NCBI RefSeq assembly: GCF_036885605.1
Contig: NZ_CP142523.1
Location: 868,001-932,000, forward strand
Origin: Janthinobacterium sp. TB1-E2
GTDB taxonomy: Bacteria > Pseudomonadota > Gammaproteobacteria > Burkholderiales > Burkholderiaceae_D
DNA length: 64,000 bases
Direction of reading: 5' to 3'
In this document: one piece after another, positions 1-8,541 of the stretch
Numbering within the stretch: the first letter of the stretch is position 1
Layout: every line of letters starts with the position of its first letter
Made by a program: the position numbers and the translations under genes
The notes under the pieces: generated by a model
Told to the model about the DNA's origin: nothing
The model's input: only the letters and a program-made list of their open reading frames with translations
Database searches by the model: none

Positions 1-1159
1 CGGCGACAGCGACTGGAGCGAGGCGAGCCGGGGCAAGGCGCCCGACGACGAAGATTCCCGCCCGCAACTCGAGGCCCATCACTGCACCCTGCGCGAACAC
101 CTGATGGAGCAGATGCGCGTGACGGTGCTTGAGTTGCGCGACCGTGCGCTGGTCGAGCTGATCATCGACGCGCTCGACGACAATGGCTACCTGGAAGAGT
201 CGCTCGACGACATCCTGGCGCGCCTGCCGGAAGAGCTGGAAATCGACGCCGACGAGATGCGCACGGCCTTGTCGCTGCTGCAAAGTTTCGATCCACCCGG
301 CGTGGGCGCGCGCAATGCATCCGAATGCCTGGCGCTGCAGATCAAGCGCTTGCCGCACATCGCCATGGTGACGCGGCGCATGGCGCTCGTCATCGTGGAA
401 AAGCACCTGGCCTGGTTTGCCCAGCGCGATTTCAACAAGCTGAAAAAAGCCCTCGATTGCGACGATGAAGACTTGCGCGAAGCACAGACGGTGATTCGCC
501 AGTGCAATCCGCATCCGGGCGCCGTATTCGCCTCGGACGTGTCCGATTACGTGGTGCCCGACGTCGTCGTCAAGCGCGCGCGCAATGGCTGGCAAGTGAC
601 CCTGAACAACGACGTCATGCCGCGCCTGCGCGTCAACGCCATGTACGCCAACCTGCTCAAGCAGGGCAAGGGCGAGGGCGCCATGGGCGCACAGTTGCAG
701 GAAGCCAAGTGGCTGATCAAGAATATGCGCCAGCGTTTCGACACGATCCTGCGCGTGGCACAGGCAATAGTAGAAAGACAAAAGAACTTTTTCTCGCACG
801 GGGCCGTTGCCATGCGCCCCCTTGTGCTCCGTGAAATAGCTGATACACTGGGTTTACACGAGAGTACTATCTCGCGGGTAACAACTCAAAAGTACATGCT
901 GACCCCGCACGGCATGTTCGAGTTGAAATATTTCTTTGGTAGCCACGTCGCCACCGAAGCGGGGGGCGAAGCGTCATCGACGGCGATACGGGCATTGATC
1001 GTGCAACTGACAGGAGCAGAAGACCCTAAAAATCCTTTATCCGACAGTAAGATTGCGGACATGCTGGGGGAACAAGGCATGGTGATTGCGCGACGTACTG
1101 TTGCCAAATACCGGGAAGCGTTGAAAATTCCGCCAGTGAGCCTGCGTAAGTGTTTGTAA
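1..1159 (+). CDS. rpoN: RNA polymerase sigma-54 factor RpoN (5' truncated by window edge)
   Basis: Alternative sigma factor that directs RNA polymerase to -24/-12 promoters and needs enhancer-binding ATPase activators. The reading frame is open from the first bases, so the N-terminal activator-interacting region and part of the acidic linker lie outside the window. What remains is the core-binding domain ([34 protein letters not shown]) and the DNA-binding part. The helix-turn-helix is around [20 protein letters not shown], and the C-terminal RpoN box [10 protein letters not shown] recognises the -24 element. The ATG at 104 is internal, not the start. hpf follows 69 bp downstream, the usual rpoN-hpf order of proteobacteria. 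Identity is near certain from the RpoN box. Confidence 0.97.
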   Translation, partial: GDSDWSEASRGKAPDDEDSRPQLEAHHCTLREHLMEQMRVTVLELRDRALVELIIDALDDNGYLEESLDDILARLPEELEIDADEMRTALSLLQSFDPPGVGARNASECLALQIKRLPHIAMVTRRMALVIVEKHLAWFAQRDFNKLKKALDCDDEDLREAQTVIRQCNPHPGAVFASDVSDYVVPDVVVKRARNGWQVTLNNDVMPRLRVNAMYANLLKQGKGEGAMGAQLQEAKWLIKNMRQRFDTILRVAQAIVERQKNFFSHGAVAMRPLVLREIADTLGLHESTISRVTTQKYMLTPHGMFELKYFFGSHVATEAGGEASSTAIRALIVQLTGAEDPKNPLSDSKIADMLGEQGMVIARRTVAKYREALKIPPVSLRKCL

Positions 1160-1228
1160 GTTTTTTTCGGTTCCTCTGCGGGCCGGATAGGATGGACCGC
1201 ACGAACCCGATCATCTTTAGGAGTGTGT

Positions 1229-1591
1229 ATGAATCTCACCATCAGCGGACATCATCTCGAAGTGACACCAGCCATCCGTGAATACGTACAAACGAAGCTG
1301 GAACGCGTGAAACGTCATTTCGATCAAGTTATCGATATCGCCGTGATTCTGACCGTGGATAACCTCAAAGAGAAAGAAAAACGTCAAAAGGCCGAAGTCA
1401 ACCTGCGTTTAAGTGGCAAAACCGTCTACGTGGAAAGCCTGGCACAAGACCTGTATGCCGCGATCGATGCCCTGATCGACAAGCTCGATAGGCAAGTGAT
1501 GAAATACAAAACCAAAGTGCAAGGGCACGGTAAAGAGGCGATCAAGCATCTGCCAGACAACTCCGAGGAAGACGCCGTCGTCGCCGTTTAA
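1229..1591 (+). CDS. hpf: Ribosome hibernation promoting factor Hpf / RaiA family
   Basis: Stationary-phase factor that binds the 30S decoding region and helps form inactive 100S ribosomes. The 120-residue product is of the short type: it has the beta-alpha fold start [20 protein letters not shown] and basic residues along the helices, but lacks the C-terminal dimerisation domain of long HPF. I start it at the ATG with AGGAG five bases upstream rather than at the in-frame GTG two codons earlier. It sits behind rpoN, as in many proteobacteria. A strong terminator follows immediately, so transcription of this pair ends before the next gene. Confidence 0.93.
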   Translation: MNLTISGHHLEVTPAIREYVQTKLERVKRHFDQVIDIAVILTVDNLKEKEKRQKAEVNLRLSGKTVYVESLAQDLYAAIDALIDKLDRQVMKYKTKVQGHGKEAIKHLPDNSEEDAVVAV

Positions 1592-1622
1592 GGCCACCCG
1601 CTTCCAGCAGTTGTGATCAACT

Positions 1623-1647
1623 AAGGGCGCACATTGCGCCCTTTTTT
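1623..1647 (+). terminator. Rho-independent terminator of rpoN-hpf
   Basis: Perfect 8-bp inverted repeat (aagggcgc / gcgccctt) with a 5-base loop followed by a T run, 31 bp after the hpf stop codon. Confidence 0.85.
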
Positions 1648-1724
1648 GCGCCTGGACCTTTTGAACGCAATGTTCCCCGCGCAGGCGCTAGAATGTTTGT
1701 ACTTTTACTTTTTTCACGCCTGCC

Positions 1725-2810
1725 ATGAGCGACTTCGTCCAGACCTCCATCCGCAACCGCACGGGCCATATCGTGCTCGACCGTCCGAAAGCCTTGAATT
1801 CCCTGTCGCTGGAGATGGTGCGCGCCCTGAGCGCTGCCCTGCTGGCCTGGCGCGACGATCCGCAGGTGGACGCCGTCGTGATCCGCTCGAGCAGCGAAAA
1901 AGCCCTGTGTGCCGGCGGCGACATCCGTTTCTTCTACGATGCGGGCCTGGCCACGCCGCAAGGCGGCAGCGCCTTGCTGGAAGATTTCTTTACGGAAGAA
2001 TACGCGTTAAATCATGTGATTCATTTCTATCCGAAACCGTATATCGCCGTGATGGATGGCGTGGTGATGGGCGGCGGCATGGGCGTGGCGCAAGCCGGGC
2101 CCGGCAACCGCTTGCGCATCGTCACGGGCCGCACGCGCATGGCCATGCCTGAAGTCAATATTGGTTTGTTTCCCGATGTGGGCGGCAGCTATTTCCTGTC
2201 CCGCCTGGCCGGGCAGCTAGGCCTGTACCTGGGCTTGACGGGCTTGACGATCAGCGCGGCCGATGCCCTGTACACGGACCTGGCCGATGTTTACCTGCCC
2301 GAGGCGCAGATGGGGGCGCTGCTGGCCCTGTTCGAATCGACGCCGGGCGAGGCCTTGCCGGTCGCCATCAAGGCGCTGGCGGCGCCGTTCCAGGCCGAGG
2401 CGGGTATCGCCTCGCTGGCGGCGGCGCGCGTGGCGCTGGACCGCCATTTCGGTGCGGGTTCCGTGGCGGCCATCATGGCCTCGCTGGCGCAGGACGACAG
2501 CGCGTTCGCCAGCAAGGCGCTGGCGGCCATGCGCCTGCGCTCGCCCTTGATGATGTCGGTAACTCTGGAATTGCTGCAGCGGGGGGCTCACTTGGGCGTG
2601 GCCGATTGTCTGCGTCTGGAGCGCACGGTGGTGCGCCACAATTTCGAGCATGGCGAAGTGATCGAGGGCGTGCGCGCGCTGGTGGTCGACAAGGACAATG
2701 CGCCGCGCTGGAATCCATCAAGCCTGGACGAGGTCGACGCGGCCATGGTGGCGCGCTTCTTTGTCCCCGTCTGGCCGGCGTCAGCGCATCCGCTGCGCCA
2801 CCTGAATTAA
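1725..2810 (+). CDS. Enoyl-CoA hydratase/isomerase family protein, 3-hydroxyisobutyryl-CoA hydrolase-like
   Basis: 361-residue crotonase-fold protein of the ECH_2 (HIBYL-CoA hydrolase) type, longer than the usual 260-residue hydratases. Visible signatures are LDRPKALNSLS near the N-terminus, the oxyanion segment CAGGDIRFFY (about residues 62-71), VMGGGMGVAQAG (about 112-123) and the family-typical MPEVNIGLFPDVGGSYFLSRL. The probable role is hydrolysis of 3-hydroxyisobutyryl-CoA in valine breakdown or of a related acyl-CoA. Substrate is inferred from family only. The gene stands between hpf and rapZ, away from the fatty-acid operon. Its stop codon directly abuts that of the convergent rapZ, leaving no room for a terminator. 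Confidence 0.85.
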   Translation: MSDFVQTSIRNRTGHIVLDRPKALNSLSLEMVRALSAALLAWRDDPQVDAVVIRSSSEKALCAGGDIRFFYDAGLATPQGGSALLEDFFTEEYALNHVIHFYPKPYIAVMDGVVMGGGMGVAQAGPGNRLRIVTGRTRMAMPEVNIGLFPDVGGSYFLSRLAGQLGLYLGLTGLTISAADALYTDLADVYLPEAQMGALLALFESTPGEALPVAIKALAAPFQAEAGIASLAAARVALDRHFGAGSVAAIMASLAQDDSAFASKALAAMRLRSPLMMSVTLELLQRGAHLGVADCLRLERTVVRHNFEHGEVIEGVRALVVDKDNAPRWNPSSLDEVDAAMVARFFVPVWPASAHPLRHLN

Positions 2811-3674
2811 CTAGCTACGTTCGCGGTGGCGCAGAACCACTCGTTCATTCGGGCCGAAGTATTGCGCCAGTCGTTCCGCCATGTACACGGAGCGGTGCTG
2901 GCCGCCCGTGCAACCGAGGGCCACCGTCAGGTAGCTGCGGTTGTCGGACTTGAATGACGGCAGCCATTTCTCGATGAAGGCGCGGATGTCGGCCAGCAGT
3001 TCCAGCGCGCTCGGCTGCGCGTCGAGGAAGGCGATCACGGGCGCGTCGCGGCCATCGAGCGGGCGCAGCGCCAGGTCGTAATACGGGTTAGGCAAGGCCC
3101 GCACGTCGAAGACGAAATCGGCGTCCAGCGGCACGCCCAGCTTGAAGGCGAACGATTCGAAGAACAGGGTCAGCGGTGCGCGTTCGGAAGCGATCATATC
3201 CTTGATCCAGGCACGCAATTTGTTGGCGCTCAGTTCGGACGTGTCGATCACGTGGCCCAGCTGTTCGATGGCCGACAGGCGTTCGCGCTCTTCCGAGATG
3301 CACTCGATCAGGGTGCGGCGGCTGGCCGGATTCTGATTCGGACGCAATTCGTGCGACAGCGGATGGCTGCGCCGCGTTTCCGAGAAGCGCGCCACCAGCG
3401 AATGCGTGGTGGCCGTCAGGAACATGACCTTGACGTCGTGCCCCTGGTCGCGCAGCAGCGCCACATTGTGCGGCAGGCTGACGAGCGACTCGGCGCTGCG
3501 CGCATCGACGGCGACGGCCAGTTGCGGTGTACCTTCGTCGAGCAGGGTTTGCACCAGGCTGGGCAGCAAGGCCGGTGGCAGGTTGTCGACACAATAGTAG
3601 CCGGTATCTTCCAGCACATTGAGCGCGACGGATTTACCGGAGCCGGATATTCCGGTGATAAGGACGATATGCAT
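2811..3674 (-). CDS. rapZ: RNase adapter / nucleotide-binding protein RapZ
   Basis: P-loop protein that in enterobacteria delivers the sRNA GlmZ to RNase E. In Gram-negatives it is usually encoded with ptsN. The 287-residue product begins [15 protein letters not shown], with Walker A at residues 8-15, and carries the C-terminal signature [14 protein letters not shown]. The frame is open for 31 more codons upstream, but the P-loop family starts at this methionine, so that ATG is chosen. It follows hprK on the minus strand, separated by 365 bp of repetitive DNA, so co-transcription with hprK would require reading through several hairpins. Confidence 0.95.
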   Translation of the reverse strand: MHIVLITGISGSGKSVALNVLEDTGYYCVDNLPPALLPSLVQTLLDEGTPQLAVAVDARSAESLVSLPHNVALLRDQGHDVKVMFLTATTHSLVARFSETRRSHPLSHELRPNQNPASRRTLIECISEERERLSAIEQLGHVIDTSELSANKLRAWIKDMIASERAPLTLFFESFAFKLGVPLDADFVFDVRALPNPYYDLALRPLDGRDAPVIAFLDAQPSALELLADIRAFIEKWLPSFKSDNRSYLTVALGCTGGQHRSVYMAERLAQYFGPNERVVLRHRERS

Positions 3675-3781
3675 AGCCCGATCATACAATAAAGATCGGC
3701 ACTCTGCTCCAAGGCAATTATCTTTACAAATTATTGCAATTTGGACTGTGGTATTTCTTTGCTGCACACGTCAACAATCTC

Positions 3782-3823
3782 GTCGGATTACGCGGCGGCT
3801 TCGCCACCGCTAATCCGACCTAC
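3782..3823. repeat. REP-like palindromic intergenic element
   Basis: Imperfect palindrome with outer arms gtcggatta / taatccgac and an inner GC-rich part (gcggcg...cgccaccgc), ending in cctac. Elements with ggatta/taatcc ends recur between genes in many beta- and gammaproteobacteria. Whether this one is multi-copy here cannot be judged from one window. It directly precedes the 106-bp tandem repeats. Confidence 0.65.
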
Positions 3824-3828
3824 GTTGC

Positions 3829-4066
3829 TAATCGCCACTCATGGCGAGTCGTTGGTGCAGCAGGGAATTCACGCAGCACTGCTGCGTGCCTGCGTAACGG
3901 TTCGCCCTTGCAAGGGCGAACTCCTTGGCAACATTAATCGCCACTCATGGCGAGTCGTTGGTGCAGCAGGGAATTCACGCAGCACTGCTGCGTGCCTGCG
4001 TAACGGTTCGCCCTTGCAAGGGCGAACTCCTTGGCAACATTAATCGCCACTCATGGCGAGTCGTTG
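3829..4066. repeat. Perfect 106-bp tandem repeat (2.25 copies) between hprK and rapZ
   Basis: Copies at 3829-3934 and 3935-4040 are identical over 106 bp. The first 26 bp of a third copy run to 4066, inside the hprK coding region. Each full unit holds three inverted repeats: cgcca/tggcg, a 17-base near-perfect hairpin (acgcagca-c-tgctgcgt at 3871-3887 and 3977-3993), and a perfect 20-bp palindrome (3901-3920 and 4007-4026). The unit begins with the complement of the last codons of hprK (Arg-Leu-Ala-Met-Ser-Gly-Asp-stop), so every copy carries a ghost of the hprK tail. Copies abut without spacers, so this is not a CRISPR array. Confidence 0.95.
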
Positions 4067-4975
4067 CCGCTCCATGAACTCCTGCAAGGTATCGATGCCG
4101 CGCAGTTGCAAAATGGTATTGCGCACGGCCGCTTCCAGCAGCACGGCGATGTTGCGGCCGGCGGCGACGGGGATGACGACCTTGCGCACGGGCAGGCCCA
4201 GCACGTCTTCCGTGGGGAACAGGAAAGGCAGGCGCTCGACTTCTTCTTCCAGCGCGTTGCGGCGCACGAGATGCACGATCAGTTTCAAGCGCATCTTGCG
4301 GCGCACGGCCGTTTCGCCAAAGATGGCCTTGATGTCGAGTAAGCCCAGGCCCCGCACTTCCAGCAGGTTTTGCAGCAGGGGCGGGCAGCGGCCTTCGATC
4401 ATGTTCGGCGCGATGCGCGAGAATTCGACGGCGTCGTCGGCCACCAGGCCGTGGCTGCGCGAAATCAGTTCCAGCCCCAGCTCGCTCTTGCCCAGGCCCG
4501 AATCGCCGGTGATCAGCACGCCCACGCCCAGCACGTCCATGAACACGCCATGCATGATGATGCGCTGCGCCAATTTTTTGGACAGGTAGACGCGCAGGAA
4601 GTCGATCACTTGCGCGGCCGGCAGCGGGGTGGAGAACAGGGGAATGTTTTGCTCGTCGCAGATGGCGAGGATGTCGGGCGGCGTTTCCAGCCCTTGCGCG
4701 ATGATCAGCGCGGGCGGGCCGCCGGCGATCAGCTCGCCGATCACGTGGGTACGCGTGTTGACCTTCAGGCGCTGGTAGTAATTGATTTCCTGGTGGCCGA
4801 AGACCTGGATGCGGCCCGGATGGATCAGGTTCAAGTGGCCCACCTGGTCGGCGGCCGACGAGACGTCGCCCGAGATCAGGCGCTCGCCGCCGGGGAAGCC
4901 GGCGAACCAGCCCAGTTGCAGACTTTCACGATTATCGTCGTACAGGCGTTGTATCGTCAGCGGCGTTTGCAACAT
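4040..4975 (-). CDS. hprK: HPr kinase/phosphorylase HprK
   Basis: Bifunctional enzyme that phosphorylates and dephosphorylates a serine of HPr-like PTS proteins. In betaproteobacteria it is encoded with the incomplete PTS-Ntr. The 311 residues match the usual length. The N-terminal domain covers about residues 1-130. The catalytic domain has His142 (IIMHGVFMD), the P-loop GDSGLGKS at 157-164, and the HprK signature [12 protein letters not shown] near 203-214. It lies 36 bp behind ptsN on the same strand, so the two are probably one operon. The last eight codons are part of the 106-bp repeat unit. Confidence 0.96.
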   Translation of the reverse strand: MLQTPLTIQRLYDDNRESLQLGWFAGFPGGERLISGDVSSAADQVGHLNLIHPGRIQVFGHQEINYYQRLKVNTRTHVIGELIAGGPPALIIAQGLETPPDILAICDEQNIPLFSTPLPAAQVIDFLRVYLSKKLAQRIIMHGVFMDVLGVGVLITGDSGLGKSELGLELISRSHGLVADDAVEFSRIAPNMIEGRCPPLLQNLLEVRGLGLLDIKAIFGETAVRRKMRLKLIVHLVRRNALEEEVERLPFLFPTEDVLGLPVRKVVIPVAAGRNIAVLLEAAVRNTILQLRGIDTLQEFMERQRLAMSGD

Positions 4976-5011
4976 GGCAGTCTTCTTCAGGAGTGGAGGA
5001 ATACCTGAAGT

Positions 5012-5494
5012 TTAACCCGCCGCTTGCAGACTGGGTTGCCAATTGACGATGCGCGAATGCACGGATTTCGGTTCCGGATCCGTGGCCAGCGCCGTACGGA
5101 AGGCATCGTCGGAAAACATTTCGGCGATTTCCGACAGGATTTCCAGATGTTGCTGAGTGACATGATCAGGAATCAGCAGGAAAAACAGCAGATTGACGGG
5201 CTTGCCATCGGGCGATTCGAACGGAATCGGCTCGGCCAGGCGCACGAAGGCGCCCAGCGGCGATTTCAAGGTTTTACTGCCCTTGACTCTGCCATGCGGC
5301 ACGGCCACGCCATGGCCCAAACCAGTCGAGCCCAGGCGTTCACGGGCAAACAGATTGTCCGAAACGGTAGAGCGGGCGATGCCGTAATTGTTTTCGAAGA
5401 TCAGGCCGGCTTGCTCGAAGGCGCGCTTTTTACTGGAGACTTCCAGGTCCAGCAGGACGTTTTCGAGGGATAATATTTTGCTAAGATTAGTCAT
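5012..5494 (-). CDS. ptsN: PTS nitrogen regulatory protein EIIA-Ntr
   Basis: Phosphoacceptor of the nitrogen PTS (PtsP-NPr-PtsN) that modulates potassium uptake and stress or nitrogen responses by protein-protein contact. The 160-residue EIIA fold has the phosphorylated histidine in GHGVAVPHGRV (His67 with this start). I use the ATG at 5494. An in-frame TTG three codons upstream is an alternative, and neither has a strong Shine-Dalgarno. A well-formed promoter lies just upstream. It is the first gene of the minus-strand ptsN-hprK(-rapZ) group, which in related genera normally continues from rpoN-hpf on the same strand. Confidence 0.94.
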   Translation of the reverse strand: MTNLSKILSLENVLLDLEVSSKKRAFEQAGLIFENNYGIARSTVSDNLFARERLGSTGLGHGVAVPHGRVKGSKTLKSPLGAFVRLAEPIPFESPDGKPVNLLFFLLIPDHVTQQHLEILSEIAEMFSDDAFRTALATDPEPKSVHSRIVNWQPSLQAAG

Positions 5495-5539
5495 GACACT
5501 CAATGAAATGGTGCAATGCGCAGAGGGCTTGCGAGCCGA

Positions 5540-5568
5540 ATTATAGGCCTGTTTCGGCGGCCTGTAAC
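5540..5568 (-). promoter_or_regulatory. Sigma-70 type promoter of ptsN
   Basis: On the minus strand a perfect TATAAT (5540-5545) lies 17 bp from GTTACA (5563-5568). The expected start near 5533 gives a leader of about 40 bases. Confidence 0.6.
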
Positions 5569-5587
5569 GCCAATTCTCAACAGTATA

Positions 5588-5622
5588 CGCCCGCTGCGGG
5601 CGCAGTGGGCGCTACAGCCCAC
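5588..5622. repeat. Pair of GC-rich hairpins in the queF-ptsN gap
   Basis: Two adjacent inverted repeats: cgcccgc-t-gcgggcg (5588-5602) and gtgggc-N6-gcccac (5605-5622). Neither has a T run on either strand, so they look like an intergenic palindromic unit rather than a terminator. The rest of the 333-bp gap between ptsN and queF holds the ptsN promoter and the queF terminator; no gene is seen. Confidence 0.5.
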
Positions 5623-5773
5623 GTGGCCATCATTTTAGCAAAAAAATAACATCGGCGTGTATCGGCTATTTCTTGATTAAAAACACGGGGCGCACCGGTT
5701 TTTCCGCCGCCGAATGCCGATTTTCCGATTTTTCAGCGTCTGTGACATGCTCTGCGGCACTACTGCAACGTTG

Positions 5774-5803
5774 TTTTAAAACACAGCCAACATTCCTGTT
5801 GGC
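5774..5803 (-). terminator. Likely terminator of queF
   Basis: Reading the minus strand, a 7-bp stem (gccaaca / tgttggc) with a ggaa loop is followed by tgtgtttt, 25 bp after the queF stop. Confidence 0.65.
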
Positions 5804-5827
5804 ATGGTTGCGTGGTGGTGTTTGGTG

Positions 5828-6670
5828 TTACTGGCGCGCATTGCGCAGATTGCCCGGCATCGTACCCGTGCTGAAATTGCTGCGCCATGGATTGATATCG
5901 AGGCCGCCGCGGCGCGTATAGCGCGCATACACGGACAGTTTTTGCGGCTTGCACTGACGCAAGATATCGACAAAGATGCGCTCCACGCATTGCTCGTGGA
6001 ATTCATTGTGCTCGCGGAAGCCGATCAGGTAGCGCAACAGGCTTTCCTGGTCGATCTGCGGCCCCGCATATTCGATTTGAACACTGCCCCAGTCGGGCTG
6101 ACCCGTCACCAGGCAATTTGATTTGAGCAAATGTGAGACGAGTTTTTCTTCCACGGGCGCTTCATTCAGGGCGGCTTTCAGCAGCAGCGGCGAAGGCGTG
6201 TATTGCGTGATTTCCAGGTCGAGGCGGTCGAGCAGTACGCCGTCGAATTCTCCCATTTTCAGTTTGCCGAAATCTTCCTGCAAGGTCAGTTCCACTTGCA
6301 CGGGCGCGCCGAAGCCGTTCGACAAATCCTGCTTGAGCAGGGCCAGCAGCGCTTCGGGGTTGTCCAGCTTGGTCTGGTTGAACGAGTTGAGGTACAGCTT
6401 GAACGATTTCGACTCGATGATGTTCGGCGAATCGGCCGGCGCGCTGACCTTGGCGATGGCTACCTGCGGCTTGCCGCGCTGGTTCAGCCACGACAGTTCG
6501 TACGCATTCCAGATATCGAGGCCGAAGAAGGGCAAAGTGCCGCGCAGTTCCAGCTCGTCGCGCTTGCCCTGGCGTGGAATCGGAAACAGCAATTCCGGCG
6601 CGTAATCGGTGCGGTAGGCGGAGCTTTTGCCCAGGGGAGATTGTTCGGCGAGATCGTTGGTGGTGGTCAT
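5828..6670 (-). CDS. queF: NADPH-dependent 7-cyano-7-deazaguanine reductase QueF
   Basis: Reduces preQ0 to preQ1 in queuosine biosynthesis. The 280-residue length and the motif [13 protein letters not shown] (about residues 86-98) mark the long two-domain (type II, E. coli-like) form. The thioimide-forming cysteine is Cys186 in [12 protein letters not shown], and the general acid Asp193 lies in the same segment. It is transcribed alone on the minus strand. I looked for a preQ1 riboswitch in the short upstream region and saw none. Confidence 0.96.
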   Translation of the reverse strand: MTTTNDLAEQSPLGKSSAYRTDYAPELLFPIPRQGKRDELELRGTLPFFGLDIWNAYELSWLNQRGKPQVAIAKVSAPADSPNIIESKSFKLYLNSFNQTKLDNPEALLALLKQDLSNGFGAPVQVELTLQEDFGKLKMGEFDGVLLDRLDLEITQYTPSPLLLKAALNEAPVEEKLVSHLLKSNCLVTGQPDWGSVQIEYAGPQIDQESLLRYLIGFREHNEFHEQCVERIFVDILRQCKPQKLSVYARYTRRGGLDINPWRSNFSTGTMPGNLRNARQ

Positions 6671-6701
6671 GGTCGTGTGGCGTGAATTCAGTCAAGGACG
6701 C

Positions 6702-6729
6702 ATGGTAGCCTATTTCACCCCAACGGCAA
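6702..6729 (-). promoter_or_regulatory. Possible queF promoter
   Basis: Minus-strand TTGCCG (6724-6729) and TACCAT (6702-6707) are separated by 16 bp. Both boxes are only 4/6 matches, so this is tentative. Confidence 0.3.
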
Positions 6730-6734
6730 GGACC

Positions 6735-6800
6735 GGGGTCAGACCCGACGGGGGAATGCGCCCCGGTGGGACGCATTCCGATCGCGAAGCGACTGACCCT
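6735..6800. repeat. Palindromic intergenic element with gggtcag/ctgaccc ends
   Basis: Outer inverted ends gggtcag (6736-6742) and ctgaccc (6793-6799) enclose a perfect 8-bp hairpin ggaatgcg / cgcattcc (6753-6779). It fills the gap between the ilvA stop and the queF promoter. It could act as a terminator-like structure for ilvA, but there is no T run. It resembles a small non-autonomous repeat. Confidence 0.55.
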
Positions 6801-6804
6801 GCTA

Positions 6805-8340
6805 TTACCCGAGGAACAGTTTGTACACAGGATTGCTGCTCTCATCCCAGTAACGGTACCCGAGGGTATCGAGGAAGCGGGCAAATTCGCCCATCTCATC
6901 GGGCGGCACTTGCAGGCCGATCAGGATGCGGCCCACGTCGCCGCCCTGGCTGCGATAATGGCACAGGGAAATATTCCAGTTCGGCGCCATGCTGTCGAGG
7001 AAACGCATCAGTGCGCCGGGGCGCTCGGGGAATTCGAAGCGGTACAGCAGCTCGTCCTGGGCCAGCCGGCTCTTGCCGCCCACCAAGTGGCGGATGTGCG
7101 ACTTGGCCAGTTCGTCGTGGGTCAGGTCCAGGGTCTTGAATTCGTGTTCCTCGAAGGTCTTCGCCAGCACGCTCGACTCATGCCGGTCGGCAATTTGGAT
7201 GCCGACGAATACGTGCGCGGCTTTTTCATCGCTGATGCGGTAATTGAATTCCGTCACGTTGCGCGCGCCGATGAGCGAGCAGAAACGCTTGAAGCTGCCC
7301 CGCTGTTCGCGCATGGTGACGGCAAACACGGCTTCGCGGAATTCGCCCAGTTCAGCCCGTTCCGCCACAAAACGCAGCCGGTCGAAATTCATGTTCGCGC
7401 CGCTGGCGATGGTGACCAGGGTTTCGTTGTTGACGGGGTGCTTGGTCAGGCTGGCCCGTTCCACATAGGCTTTGGCGCCGGCGATGGCCAGCGCGCCGGA
7501 CGGCTCCAGAATGCTGCGCGTATCCGTAAACACATCCTTGATGGCGGCGCAGATGGCGTCCGTGTCGACCGTGATGATTTCATCGACATACGCCTGCACG
7601 AGACGAAAGGTTTCCTCGCCAGCCAGGCGCACGGCCGTGCCGTCGGCAAACAGGCCCACGTCGTTCAGGGTGACGCGTTCGCCGGCCTTGAGCGAGCGGG
7701 CCATGGCGTTCGAATCGACGCTTTGCACGCCGATGATCTTGATGTCGGGGCGAATCTGTTTCACGTAGGCGGCAATGCCGGCGATCAAGCCGCCGCCGCC
7801 GATGGGGGCGAAGATGGCGTGGATGGGGCCGGCGTGCTGGCGCAGGATTTCCATGCCGATCGTGCCCTGGCCGGCGATCACGTCCGGGTCGTCGAACGGG
7901 TGCACGAAGGTCAGCTTCTGTTCCTTTTCCAGGGTCAGCGCATGGTTGTAGGCATCCGTGTAGGACTCGCCGTGCAGCACCACTTCCACGTTCACGCCGC
8001 CGCGTCCTTTGACCGCCTCGACCTTCACCAGCGGCGTGGTGGTCGGCATGACGATGACGGCGCGGCAACCCATGCGTGCGGCGGACAGGGCCACGCCCTG
8101 GGCATGGTTGCCGGCCGAGGCGCAAATCACGCCGCGCTTGCGTTCCGCTTCGCTGAGCTTGGACATCTTGTTGTAGGCGCCACGAATCTTGAAGCTGAAC
8201 ACGCTTTGCATGTCTTCGCGCTTGAAGTAAATCTGGTTGTTCAGGCGCTGCGACAGGGCAGGGGCCAGTTCCAGCGGCGTTTCGGTGGCGACGTCATAGA
8301 CGCGGGCGGTCAGGATTTTCTTGAGGTAGTCGATGTTCAT
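6805..8340 (-). CDS. ilvA: Threonine ammonia-lyase, biosynthetic (threonine deaminase)
   Basis: PLP enzyme that deaminates threonine to 2-oxobutyrate, the first step to isoleucine. The product has 511 residues, the full biosynthetic length. PLP-binding lysine 51 is in FSFKIRGAYNKM, the glycine-rich phosphate loop is in the catalytic half (IGGGGLIAG), and two C-terminal ACT-like regulatory domains occupy roughly residues 330-511 (feedback by isoleucine and valine in the family). The frame is open for 250 more codons upstream, but the family start MNIDYLKKILTARVYD at 8340 is clear. The long plus-strand frame across this gene is a shadow. Confidence 0.96.
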   Translation of the reverse strand: MNIDYLKKILTARVYDVATETPLELAPALSQRLNNQIYFKREDMQSVFSFKIRGAYNKMSKLSEAERKRGVICASAGNHAQGVALSAARMGCRAVIVMPTTTPLVKVEAVKGRGGVNVEVVLHGESYTDAYNHALTLEKEQKLTFVHPFDDPDVIAGQGTIGMEILRQHAGPIHAIFAPIGGGGLIAGIAAYVKQIRPDIKIIGVQSVDSNAMARSLKAGERVTLNDVGLFADGTAVRLAGEETFRLVQAYVDEIITVDTDAICAAIKDVFTDTRSILEPSGALAIAGAKAYVERASLTKHPVNNETLVTIASGANMNFDRLRFVAERAELGEFREAVFAVTMREQRGSFKRFCSLIGARNVTEFNYRISDEKAAHVFVGIQIADRHESSVLAKTFEEHEFKTLDLTHDELAKSHIRHLVGGKSRLAQDELLYRFEFPERPGALMRFLDSMAPNWNISLCHYRSQGGDVGRILIGLQVPPDEMGEFARFLDTLGYRYWDESSNPVYKLFLG

Positions 8341-8505
8341 AGTCTGCAAGCAAGTGATTCTGGGCCAGAAAGGGTCTGGAGCGTGTCTGTCGATAGCGGC
8401 GGCGCCGCGGCGGATAGCCTGGCGACAATAATGCTCTGTGGAACTGCGGGCGGGTATGCCTTTGCCGGCCGGCGCGATGTGTGCGGCGCCCAGGCTGCTC
8501 TTCAT

Positions 8506-8511
8506 TATAAT
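8506..8511 (+). promoter_or_regulatory. -10 box for the YqaA-family gene
   Basis: Perfect TATAAT 30 bp before the ATG at 8542, in the roughly 200-bp divergent gap with ilvA. No convincing -35 is seen. Nothing else is recognised in the gap. Confidence 0.4.
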
Positions 8512-8541
8512 GGAGAGCCTTACTGCATCGCGAAGTGTTCC

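Noticed and set aside
3829..4066. CRISPR-like array
   Set aside because: The 106-bp copies abut with no spacers and no cas genes are present; it is a plain tandem duplication.
6671..6735. preQ1 riboswitch before queF
   Set aside because: The upstream region is too short and lacks the conserved preQ1 aptamer sequence and pseudoknot.
6766..8541. Very long plus-strand open frame opposite ilvA, in frame with the YqaA gene
   Set aside because: Mirror frame of a conserved gene in high-GC DNA; only the part from 8542 matches a protein family.
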